From Bifidobacterium breve (GTDB lineage: Bacteria; Actinomycetota; Actinomycetes; Nanopelagicales; Nanopelagicaceae), in NCBI GenBank assembly GCA_945863115.1, contig CAMAYZ010000002.1, forward strand, positions 62,001-126,000: a DNA stretch of 64,000 nt, read 5' to 3'. The translations under genes were made by a program, and so were the position numbers. Numbering within the stretch: position 1 is the stretch's first letter; each line of letters starts with the position of its first letter. The notes under the pieces were generated by a model. The model was not told the DNA's origin. It saw only the letters and a list, made by a program, of their open reading frames with translations, and did not search any database. Below, one piece after another: positions 22,172-30,846 of this stretch.

Positions 22172-23069
22172 GAACCATTACATCAACAACTTCGCCGGCT
22201 TTAAACCCACCTGAGTTTTCCGGAACAATGATGAAAGAATTTGCATCTGAGAGCGAAAGCAAATCACTCTGTCCTTCTAACGGGGTTGCGATTACGCCAT
22301 TTTCGGATGACAAGAGCGCACGGATAAATCCACTCTCACCCGGCGTTGCGGTAATCGAACTCTTTAGCTTCGCTTTCAGTTGATTACGGAAAATATTTGG
22401 TGCGCCTGCCATTTTGCGAATCATCGGACGAACGAAAATTTCGGCAGCGATACCTGCTACGACTGGATCTCCAGGTATCGTAATAACTGGAGTCTTGTCG
22501 GGGCCGATTAAGCCAAAGTTGTGAAGTCCACTCTCACTCATTTTTGGTCGGACAGTAGTTATCTCACCAAGTTCTTTTAACACTGCAGTGATTAATTCAA
22601 AAGATTCATCATGTCGCTCACCACTGATAACAATTAAATCAGCGCGCACTAGCTGGTCTTCAATAACTTCTCTTAACTGTTCGTGGTTCTCTGGAATTGT
22701 ATGAACTCGATAACCATTTGCGCCAGCTTCTCGAACTGCTGTAGTCAACATCCAAGAATTTGTTTCGAACTCATCTTCAGAATCAGCAAGTGGTTGGCCT
22801 GGCTCAACTAAATCATCGCCAGCAGAAATAACTACAACTCTTGGGTGTGGAAGTGTTGGTAAACGATCTAAGCCAATAGATGCTGCTAAACCAATTTGGG
22901 TAGATCTAATTCTTGAGCCACCTCGTAAAACTAAGCGTTCGCCAGCAAAAATGTCGTTCGCAAGAGTTGCACCATGAGCATCGAGCAGCGGCATATCAAA
23001 TGGTGAAAGCGGCGAAGCAATATCTAGAAGATTGGCTAGGAGCTCTTCGACGCTCGGCTGTTGTTCCAT
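22152..23069 (-). CDS. MoeA/Glp (gephyrin-like) homologue, shortened; lacks the domain II region
   Basis: VEELLANLLDIASPL...GATLANDIFA runs directly into GERLVLRGGSRIRSTQIGLAASIGLDRLPTLPHPRVVVISAGDDLVEPGQPL...TIPGDPVVAGIAAEIFVRPM; 305 aa versus about 400 aa in typical MoeA. Confidence 0.85.
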   Translation of the reverse strand: MEQQPSVEELLANLLDIASPLSPFDMPLLDAHGATLANDIFAGERLVLRGGSRIRSTQIGLAASIGLDRLPTLPHPRVVVISAGDDLVEPGQPLADSEDEFETNSWMLTTAVREAGANGYRVHTIPENHEQLREVIEDQLVRADLIVISGERHDESFELITAVLKELGEITTVRPKMSESGLHNFGLIGPDKTPVITIPGDPVVAGIAAEIFVRPMIRKMAGAPNIFRNQLKAKLKSSITATPGESGFIRALLSSENGVIATPLEGQSDLLSLSDANSFIIVPENSGGFKAGEVVDVMVLDRSSN

Positions 23070-23102
23070 GACTAAACCTTACTTCTTAAATAGAGTATTT
23101 CC

Positions 23103-23654
23103 GTGGATATAACGAATTCTAAAAAGCAGGAACTTCGAAAGCGATTTCGTGCTGAACGTTCGCTCCGGGACTTAACTGAGTCATGGACTCACATAATTAA
23201 GTCCGAAGAGTTTCAAAGCGCAAAAACAATTGCGAGTTACATCTCATATGGTGATGAACCAGCAACCAAAGAATTAAATGAGGAAATACTTAGAAATAAT
23301 AAGAAATTGGTCTTGCCAAGGATGTTAAAGGATAAGAACCTTGAATGGATTATTTGGAACGGTGATCAGTCAAAGCTCGTCAAAGCCGGAAAGATTCTTG
23401 AACCAGTTGGTAAAGCAATTGAAAGTGATGAAATAGATATTGTGATTGTGCCTACGCTTCACGCTACTCGCGAGGGACATCGGTTAGGCCAAGGTGGTGG
23501 GTCTTATGATCGTGCACTAGCAAATATTTCCGCTTGGCGAATTGGTCTTATTTATTCTGGTGAGTTAACGGTTGAACCAGTTCCAGTTGAAGCGCACGAC
23601 ATCAAATTAAGCGCTGTGGCAACGCCAGATTTAATCGTTCGATTCTCTAATTAA
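23103..23654 (+). CDS. 5-formyltetrahydrofolate cyclo-ligase
   Basis: KKQELRKRFRAERSL...IVPTLHATREGHRLGQGGGSYDRALA. Confidence 0.93.
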   Translation: MDITNSKKQELRKRFRAERSLRDLTESWTHIIKSEEFQSAKTIASYISYGDEPATKELNEEILRNNKKLVLPRMLKDKNLEWIIWNGDQSKLVKAGKILEPVGKAIESDEIDIVIVPTLHATREGHRLGQGGGSYDRALANISAWRIGLIYSGELTVEPVPVEAHDIKLSAVATPDLIVRFSN

Positions 23655-24789
23655 GTTCATCAAGGTGGCGCGCCATAACAACTCGCTGCACTTGATTTGT
23701 TCCCTCATAAATCTGAGTTAATTTCGCATCGCGCATCATTCGCTCTACCGGATAATCTGAAACGTAACCATATCCACCTAATACTTGAACTGCATCTGTC
23801 GTAACTTTCATCGCTACATCAGTCGCAAAGCACTTTGCCGCAGCCGAGAAGAAGGTTAAATCCTTTTCGCCGCGTTCACTTTTTACAGCAGCGGCATATG
23901 TGAGTGATCTAGCAGCGGCAATATTCATGGCCATATCAGCCAACATAAATTGAACACCTTGGAAATCGAAAATCTCTTTACCGAATTGCTTACGTTCATG
24001 TGAATACTTGGTTGCTACTTCAAAAGCACCTTGCGCTATTCCAAGTGCTTGGGCTGCAATCGTAATTCTGGTGTGATCCAGTGTCTGCATGGCAAGTGCA
24101 AAACCAGAACCGATTTGGCCTAATCGTCGGTCGTCAGAAATTTTCACGCTATCAAAATAAACTTCGCGGGTTGGCGATCCACGAAAACCCATCTTCTTTT
24201 CATGAGCGCCGAATGAAACTCCGGCATCACTCTTTTCGATTACGAAAGCGGTAATGCCTTTCGCTCCAAGAGTCGAATCAGTCTGAGCCAACACAGTATA
24301 AAAATCAGAGAACCCAGCATTTGAAATCCATTTTTTACTTCCGCTAATTATCCAATCATCGCCACTTTTTACGGCTTTGGTTTTCATTGCAGCGGCATCG
24401 GATCCTGCTTCAGATTCGGAGAGGCAATACGAGAAACCTTTGCCCTCTGCAAGCTGAGTTAAATACTTCTCTTTCAACTCATCGCTTCCGGCGAGAATTA
24501 TTGGGAGTGAACCTAATTTATTTACAGCTGGAATAAGGGATGAAGATCCACAAACTCTGGCAACTTCTTCAATAATAATTACAGTTGCTAAGGCATCTGC
24601 TCCTTGGCCACCATATTTCGAATCCACATGTGCAGCGGCAAGATCTGCGGCTTGCAGTGCTTCAAAAGCTTCTTGTGGAAAGCGCGATTCTTCATCTACT
24701 GCTTTCGCGAATGGTGCAATTTTCTTAGTCGCTAGCGCACGCACACTTTCTCGCAGTGCTTCATATTCTTCGTCAATCAGCGCTTCCAT
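23647..24789 (-). CDS. Acyl-CoA dehydrogenase
   Basis: CLSESEAGSDAAAMKTKAV...GSKKWISNAGFSDFY...VQVLGGYGYVSDYPVERMMRDAKLTQIYEGTNQVQR. Confidence 0.95.
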   Translation of the reverse strand: MEALIDEEYEALRESVRALATKKIAPFAKAVDEESRFPQEAFEALQAADLAAAHVDSKYGGQGADALATVIIIEEVARVCGSSSLIPAVNKLGSLPIILAGSDELKEKYLTQLAEGKGFSYCLSESEAGSDAAAMKTKAVKSGDDWIISGSKKWISNAGFSDFYTVLAQTDSTLGAKGITAFVIEKSDAGVSFGAHEKKMGFRGSPTREVYFDSVKISDDRRLGQIGSGFALAMQTLDHTRITIAAQALGIAQGAFEVATKYSHERKQFGKEIFDFQGVQFMLADMAMNIAAARSLTYAAAVKSERGEKDLTFFSAAAKCFATDVAMKVTTDAVQVLGGYGYVSDYPVERMMRDAKLTQIYEGTNQVQRVVMARHLDELN

Positions 24790-24801
24790 AGGTTAATTAA
24801 C

Positions 24802-26640
24802 TCAACTTTCTTTGGTTTCGTCTAGTCGAGATAAGCCAGCTAAATATTTATTGTATTTTGCTAAATCGTCATCTTCGCCCATGGCCGCTGCCCGATCTTC
24901 AGCCCGATCTATGCGTCTAGTTTCCTTTTTATCATCGCGCACCCATTGAATAAATGTTGCAATCAGCGCAATCAGAATTGGAATTTCTCCCATTGCCCAA
25001 CCAACAGCTCCACCTGCACTTTGGTCCGCTAATAAATCTGTCGCCCAAGGTCGCTCCAAGCTAAGGAAGTAGCCGCCATCTAGAAGTGTTGTCGCTGATA
25101 ACAAAGCAATCGAGAAGAAGGCGTGAATGCTCATTGCAGCAAATAAAATGATGATGCGGACAATATAAGGAACTCGTTTTGGTGATGGATCAATTCCTAC
25201 GATTACATGGAAGAAGAGAGTTCCGGCAAGCAGGAAATGGATATTCATAAAGAGATGTCCTTGGTGGCTTTGCATTAAATCGCCGAAGAGCGGTGTCATA
25301 TAGAGCAAGAAGAGCGATCCATCAAAGATTGCTAGTGCTACAACTGGATTTGAAATAACTCGAAAATACTTTGAATGCAATAGCGCAATCAAATTTCCGC
25401 GAATACCACGTTCGTCAGGGGTTCGCCCGATTGGAAGTGTTCGAAGCGCAAGTGTTATCGGTGCACTTAGAACAAATCCAATTGGTGCAACCATTCCTAG
25501 AATCATGTGAGCGACCATGTGATAGGAGAAAGCAAAGTGCGCATATGCACCTAGCCCTCCACTAGTTGCAAAATCTGTAGCTGCAATTGCAAGTGCAAAT
25601 GCAATGGTTCGTCCAACTGGCCACTTATCGCCACGCTTAGCAAGAATTACTACACCTCTTATATAGAGCGCGGTAATGAAAATTAGAATTCCTAGAAATG
25701 CTCCATCTGGAACATATGTCCACAACAAATTTTTGAACGTTGGAGCAGGAAGCATTGGGCTTCCAGCAATTATTTCGGCAATACCAATATTTCTCACATT
25801 TTTTGGAACCGGTGGCGCACTCGAACTAAGCCAGGAGCCAACGCTGATTGCTGCAATCATCACAATTACTTCAACAATCAATAGCTGATAAACCTGCCTG
25901 GAGCCCTCTAATTTTTTCATAATATATTTACGATGGATAGCACCGATAAAGATAAGGATTGCACTCAATACAATTTTGTAGATTACTAAATTTCCATATT
26001 GCGAATTCCAGGCCTCGCGAAAATTGAGCCGAGTCCAAGCATTCATCGATCCGCTGAGACAAACAGCAATTGCTGACCAGAGCGCAAGTGTGCTAAATCT
26101 TGGAATAGCAAAAATACGTTCTGATTTGTTAATTAAGATCAACGAAATGATTCCGCCAACCCAGAGAGAAATTCCAATTACGTGGATTAAGAGCGATCCG
26201 ATAGCTAAGCCGTGATTTCCTGAATTGCTTGAATGGCTCTGGAAGACGGGTGCAAGAACTCCAATGAAAGTTATTCCGAGAATGAAAAATGAACCTGTAG
26301 TTCTCGAAATTCTTGGAATAAGTATCAGAACAATTGCAGCGGCTGCAATGTTTATTCCAAAGCTTTTTCCCAGGGCGGTTTGAGTTACAAATGATCTTAC
26401 GACTGTTAAATCAAAGGCTTCTGAAATCGGAATAGATAGCAAATTTGCTAGTTCAACAAATAAAAAACCGAGGCTAGAGATAAGCCATAACGCGGCCGGG
26501 ATTATTGCAAGATTGCGAATGCGGATTGCCTCCGGCAATAGCTTCGAGTGCTCTTCCCGAATTAAGAAAGCAATTGCAATAAGTAAACCGATTAGGGTTG
26601 TTGCTGAAAGAATTTGTAGAGTATCGGTTAAAAAGTGCAT
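24802..26640 (-). CDS. CopD domain / CtaG (cytochrome c oxidase assembly factor) fusion membrane protein
   Basis: 612 aa polytopic protein; N-terminal CopD-like half (HVIGISLWVGGIISLILI), C-terminal CtaG-like half (YHMVAHMILGMVAPIGFVLSAPITLALR...MNIHFLLAGTLFFHVIVGIDP). Confidence 0.85.
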   Translation of the reverse strand: MHFLTDTLQILSATTLIGLLIAIAFLIREEHSKLLPEAIRIRNLAIIPAALWLISSLGFLFVELANLLSIPISEAFDLTVVRSFVTQTALGKSFGINIAAAAIVLILIPRISRTTGSFFILGITFIGVLAPVFQSHSSNSGNHGLAIGSLLIHVIGISLWVGGIISLILINKSERIFAIPRFSTLALWSAIAVCLSGSMNAWTRLNFREAWNSQYGNLVIYKIVLSAILIFIGAIHRKYIMKKLEGSRQVYQLLIVEVIVMIAAISVGSWLSSSAPPVPKNVRNIGIAEIIAGSPMLPAPTFKNLLWTYVPDGAFLGILIFITALYIRGVVILAKRGDKWPVGRTIAFALAIAATDFATSGGLGAYAHFAFSYHMVAHMILGMVAPIGFVLSAPITLALRTLPIGRTPDERGIRGNLIALLHSKYFRVISNPVVALAIFDGSLFLLYMTPLFGDLMQSHQGHLFMNIHFLLAGTLFFHVIVGIDPSPKRVPYIVRIIILFAAMSIHAFFSIALLSATTLLDGGYFLSLERPWATDLLADQSAGGAVGWAMGEIPILIALIATFIQWVRDDKKETRRIDRAEDRAAAMGEDDDLAKYNKYLAGLSRLDETKES

Positions 26641-26653
26641 AACTTAAATACGG

Positions 26654-27223
26654 TTATTTGCGCTTAGTTTTAGGTGAACGTTTTACTCCGCCAAATGTTT
26701 GCTTTGCATACCAAACCAAAAATATGAAAACAAAGGCCGCGATTACCAAAAGCGTGTAAACAAAAGCATTTGATCCACTATTTAAATTCTGATTTTCTAG
26801 AGTTGTTTCTGCAGAAGTTTGAGTTGGTGTCGGTGTTGGGCTTCCAACACTTGATGGCGCATTAAATAAAAATGTATATGATCCAGTAAGTGGGTCTTCG
26901 GTATCTGAAAGAAGTGTGTAGTTCACGGTGTAGACACCAGTCGTTACTAACTCAGTTAAACCTACTTCAGCGGTATTGCCATTAATTGTTATTGAACCGT
27001 CATCAACTGCAACACCATTTGGATTGTTAACAACAATTAAACTTCCTTGTTCCGAAAGCGCAGCGGCAGTTGAAATTGCAATCGAATTCGGAGAAGTTGT
27101 GAGAACTGACCCAGCTTGAGGAACCGAAGCGGTGATGCTATTTGCGAAGGCGGGAGCCACAAAGATTGAAAGGAGAACAATTGTTCCTGAGATTGTGCTT
27201 CGAAATACTCTGCCGACCTTCAT
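26654..27223 (-). CDS. CopC-domain copper-resistance protein with signal peptide and C-terminal TM
   Basis: Signal peptide; ASVPQAGSVLTTSPNSIAISTAAAL...GVYTVNYTLLSDTEDPLTGSYTFLF; adjacent to CopD/CtaG. Confidence 0.8.
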   Translation of the reverse strand: MKVGRVFRSTISGTIVLLSIFVAPAFANSITASVPQAGSVLTTSPNSIAISTAAALSEQGSLIVVNNPNGVAVDDGSITINGNTAEVGLTELVTTGVYTVNYTLLSDTEDPLTGSYTFLFNAPSSVGSPTPTPTQTSAETTLENQNLNSGSNAFVYTLLVIAAFVFIFLVWYAKQTFGGVKRSPKTKRK

Positions 27224-27285
27224 GATTTCCTCTCAAATTGATTCCCGATTAGATGTAATTCTCTCACTTCTTTACAATACTCACC

Positions 27286-27522
27286 ATGCCTACTTATGAA
27301 TATGCCTGCACCAAGTGCGGCCACCAATTCGAGGCATTTCAATCATTTAGCGATGAAGCTCTAACCGAATGCCCAGAATGCAAAGGCGAAGTGCAGAAGG
27401 TTTATTCGAATGTCGGAGTGGTCTTTAAAGGTTCTGGTTTCTATAAAACTGATTCGAGAACTTCTAAGCCAACAACAACTCCAGCGGCACCGACACCACC
27501 ACCGGCCCCAAAAAATGATTAG
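27286..27522 (+). CDS. FmdB-family putative regulatory zinc ribbon protein
   Basis: MPTYEYACTKCGHQFEAFQSFSDEALTECPECKGEVQKVYSNVGVVFKGSGFYKTD. Confidence 0.93.
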   Translation: MPTYEYACTKCGHQFEAFQSFSDEALTECPECKGEVQKVYSNVGVVFKGSGFYKTDSRTSKPTTTPAAPTPPPAPKND

Positions 27523-27635
27523 CCATGATGGGGTGGGCGATCGCCCTCAATTTCAGCATCGCGTTTTGAATCATCATCTTCGCGCGGATCAATTTCATCT
27601 TGTGTTATTTTTGGCAAGATTTTCGGATCACTCAT
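27519..27635 (-). CDS. Putative 38-aa acidic microprotein (not in supplied ORF track)
   Basis: Manual translation of ATG at 27635: MSDPKILPKITQDEIDPREDDDSKRDAEIEGDRPPHHG*, in the gap between fmdB and the MMPL gene; stop overlaps the fmdB stop by 4 bp (TTAG). Confidence 0.6.
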   Translation of the reverse strand: MSDPKILPKITQDEIDPREDDDSKRDAEIEGDRPPHHG

Positions 27636-27681
27636 AAGTAAATACTAATCATCTAATCAACTAACAGAGAGAATAGAAGTC

Positions 27682-29781
27682 ATGTTTGAGAAGCTGGGTC
27701 GCACATTATTCAGACGCCGTAAGGCTGTATTGGCAGGATTTATTGTTGCCACTATCGCAGCAGGTGTAATCGGTTCACTTGTATTTGCCCGACTTGAAGG
27801 TGGCGGATATTCAGATCCCAACAGTGATTCATATAAAGCTGTAAATTATTTAACAGATACTTTTAAGGTAAAAGATCCCGCAATTATTTTTATCATCGAT
27901 GCTGGCAAGAGCGTTGCAGACCCTGCGGTTGCCGCTGAAGTTGCACCAATTGAAGCGGAACTGCGCAATCGGCCAGGAGTTGAAACTACGCTTTCATATT
28001 GGAGCTCTGGGGGTGCGAAACAATTAGTAAGCGAAGATGGAAATGCCGCTTACCTATTCATATACGGCACTGAAGCGGATCTCACTAGCTTAGATAAATT
28101 AGCATCTGAATTGCAGAAAAAATATGATGGTGAAGTTGGAAACTTAAGAATTTATGTTGGTGGCTTCTCCACTTTTAATAATGCAATCAACGAAAGAATT
28201 TCAAGTGATTTAAAGTTCGCGGAAGCTATTTCAATCCCACTTACCTTTCTCTTTCTTCTCTTTGTCTTTGGCGGTCTAATTGCATCTGCTATGCCAGTCG
28301 TTGTTGCCGTTAGCGCAATTCTTGGTGCATTTGTAATTCTCTATCTAATCAGCCTTGCCACGGGAGTAAGTATCTTCGCCCTTAATTTGATAACGGGCTT
28401 AGGTATGGGTCTTGGTATCGACTACTCGCTCTTGATGGTTAACCGCTTCCGCGAAGAACTTCATTCCGGAAAAAGCGTTGAAGAATCAGTTGCGCAGACC
28501 GTTAAAACTGCTGGTCGAACTGTTTTCTTCTCAGGCATCACAGTAATGATCAGCCTGGCATCCCTGATGTTCTTCCCACAAATGTTCTTAAAGTCATTTG
28601 GTTATGGCGGAGTTGCAGTCGTAGCAATTGCAATCCTTGGTGCACTGATTCCACTTCCAGCAATCTTGGCGCTACTTGGAACTAAGATCGATAAATTTGT
28701 TGTGCGCAAGAGTGCAATTACTCCTAAGGAAGATGGTCGTTGGGCACATACCGCTCGTTTTGTAATGAAGCGGCCAGTAGCAGTAGTTTTCCTATCGCTA
28801 CTAATTCTAGGAACTATTGCTTCACCGATTAAAGATATAGTCTTCTCGCAAGTTGATACTCGTGTTCTACCAGCATCTGACAAGGCAGCGATTGCGGCTC
28901 AAGTTGGTTTAGAAAAATTCCCTGGCGAGCAAGCAAATCCAATTGAAATAGTAATTCCAAATGGAACATCGAAGATGGTTGCCATAAATAGCTTTGTAAG
29001 CGAACTCGCAAACATCCCGGGTGTAATGAATATCGGTGCTCCCGAAACTGTCGGCACGGATGTTCGCATAGCTGCAATTCACAGTATGGGTGCGCGCACT
29101 CCTGCAGCAGAGAAAATGATTACTGAAATTCGTGCACTAAATGTTCCGGAAGGAACTTTGGTTGGCGGTGTCGCTGCTGATTATGCTGACAGCCAAATAG
29201 GTATAGCTAAGACATTGCCTATCGCACTTGGTTGGATCGCCGTCGGAACACTGATTCTTCTCTTTATGTTTACTGGATCAATCATTCTTCCAATCAAAGC
29301 CGTGATTCTGAACTTGCTCTCACTATCTGCAACTTTGGGTGCAATGACTTGGATCTTTATCGGTGGTAATTTAACTTGGCTAGTTGGTTCATTTACTAAT
29401 ACTGGAAGTATCGATACCTCTATCGTTATCTTGATTGCAGTAGTCGCATTCGGTTTATCGATGGATTACGAAGTATTTTTACTCTCACGAATTAAAGAAG
29501 AGCATGATGCCGGTCATTCAAATATTGAATCCGTAGCACTTGGGCTTCAAAAATCTGCCCGAATAATTACTGCAGCCGCGGTAATCCTTTCAGTGGTATT
29601 TGCGATCTTTATGACAAGCGGTGTTACATCAATTAAGACCATGGGATTCGGTGTCGCCTTTGCGATTCTTCTCGATGCGACCTTGGTTCGAGCCTTGCTT
29701 GTTCCAGCACTTATGCGCTTATTCGGTGAACGTAACTGGTGGGCTCCTAAAGCGTTAAAGAGATTCACAATTAGCCATTAA
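27682..29781 (+). CDS. MMPL/RND-family membrane transporter
   Basis: 699 aa, two TM clusters; ITGLGMGLGIDYSLLMVNRFREEL...VAFGLSMDYEVFLLSRIKEEH. Confidence 0.93.
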   Translation: MFEKLGRTLFRRRKAVLAGFIVATIAAGVIGSLVFARLEGGGYSDPNSDSYKAVNYLTDTFKVKDPAIIFIIDAGKSVADPAVAAEVAPIEAELRNRPGVETTLSYWSSGGAKQLVSEDGNAAYLFIYGTEADLTSLDKLASELQKKYDGEVGNLRIYVGGFSTFNNAINERISSDLKFAEAISIPLTFLFLLFVFGGLIASAMPVVVAVSAILGAFVILYLISLATGVSIFALNLITGLGMGLGIDYSLLMVNRFREELHSGKSVEESVAQTVKTAGRTVFFSGITVMISLASLMFFPQMFLKSFGYGGVAVVAIAILGALIPLPAILALLGTKIDKFVVRKSAITPKEDGRWAHTARFVMKRPVAVVFLSLLILGTIASPIKDIVFSQVDTRVLPASDKAAIAAQVGLEKFPGEQANPIEIVIPNGTSKMVAINSFVSELANIPGVMNIGAPETVGTDVRIAAIHSMGARTPAAEKMITEIRALNVPEGTLVGGVAADYADSQIGIAKTLPIALGWIAVGTLILLFMFTGSIILPIKAVILNLLSLSATLGAMTWIFIGGNLTWLVGSFTNTGSIDTSIVILIAVVAFGLSMDYEVFLLSRIKEEHDAGHSNIESVALGLQKSARIITAAAVILSVVFAIFMTSGVTSIKTMGFGVAFAILLDATLVRALLVPALMRLFGERNWWAPKALKRFTISH

Positions 29782-29790
29782 ACTTCTGCA

Positions 29791-30627
29791 ATGGATTTGA
29801 TAGTAACCCTGCAATGCAAGGACCAGCCAGGCATCGTGCATGCGATGACCACTGCGGTTCTTGCTGCGCGAGGAAACATAATTGAGAATCAACAGTTCAC
29901 AGATCCCACAACCCAAGATTTTGTTATGCGCACCCGGTTTGAAAGTGAAATCGAATTAGCAAAGGTCCGCGAAATTCTAGAGAGCGGTCTAGGTCAATTT
30001 AAGCCAAAACTTTCACTGCGTTCGGTTGCAAAGCAGAAGAAGGCGTTAATCCTTGTTACAAAAGAATCACACTGTCTTCGCGATCTGCTTTATCTTCAAG
30101 AACTGGGCGAGCTTCCAATTGAAATTCCAGCAGTTGTTTCTAATCACAGTGAATTGAAAACTTTAGTTGAATCACATGGCATTAAATTTATTGACCAGAG
30201 CAAATTAGACAAGTCAGCAGCAGAAGCAGAGATTGCAAAGCTAGTTACCGAACTTGAAATTGATCTCGTAGTTTTGGCCCGTTATATGCAGATTCTTACC
30301 AGAGAATTCTGCGAAAGAATGAGCGGTCGAATCATCAACATCCACCACTCGTTCTTGCCAGGATTTAAAGGTGCCAAGCCTTACCACCAGGCACATGCAC
30401 GTGGTGTAAAAATAATTGGCGCAACTGCCCACTTTGTAACACCTGATTTAGATGAGGGCCCAATTATTGATCAAGATGTTGCGCATGTAACTCATGCTTC
30501 AACTCCTGAAGATTTAATTGCAACTGGTCGCGATATCGAACGTCGAGTCTTATCTCGCGCAGTTCGCGATTTCGCCGAAGATAGAATCTTTATCGTTGGC
30601 GATAAAACAGTTGTATTTCATAATTAA
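29791..30627 (+). CDS. purU: Formyltetrahydrofolate deformylase
   Basis: ACT domain (LQCKDQPGIVHAMTTAV) plus formyltransferase domain (ARYMQILTREFCERMSGRIINIHHSFLPGFKGAKPYHQAHARGVKIIGATAHFV). Confidence 0.96.
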   Translation: MDLIVTLQCKDQPGIVHAMTTAVLAARGNIIENQQFTDPTTQDFVMRTRFESEIELAKVREILESGLGQFKPKLSLRSVAKQKKALILVTKESHCLRDLLYLQELGELPIEIPAVVSNHSELKTLVESHGIKFIDQSKLDKSAAEAEIAKLVTELEIDLVVLARYMQILTREFCERMSGRIINIHHSFLPGFKGAKPYHQAHARGVKIIGATAHFVTPDLDEGPIIDQDVAHVTHASTPEDLIATGRDIERRVLSRAVRDFAEDRIFIVGDKTVVFHN

Positions 30628-30635
30628 TATTTCTC

Positions 30636-30711
30636 TGGTGTCCTAGGCGGGAGTTGAACCTGCGACCTACCGCTTAGGAGGCGGTTGCTCTATCCACTGA
30701 GCTACTAGGAC
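30636..30711 (-). tRNA. tRNA-Arg (anticodon CCT), CCA encoded
   Basis: Reverse complement GTCCTAGTAGCTCAGTGGATAGAGCAACCGCCTCCTAAGCGGTAGGTCGCAGGTTCAACTCCCGCCTAGGACACCA; anticodon loop CTCCTAA. Confidence 0.96.
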
Positions 30712-30846
30712 CTGATTAATTCATTAATTAATTAGTTGGACTTTTATCGAAAGTAAGTTTACTTAACTTTAACGGGGTTTGCCTATCGCTTACCTGCTGG
30801 GCTAGGCTGGTAAAAATAAACAAATACTCGTTTGGAGTTGGTTTTA

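Noticed and set aside
27410-27637. 75-aa plus-strand ORF across the fmdB 3' end
   Set aside because: Out-of-frame with fmdB and His/Gln-rich; the minus-strand 38-aa ORF better explains the gap.
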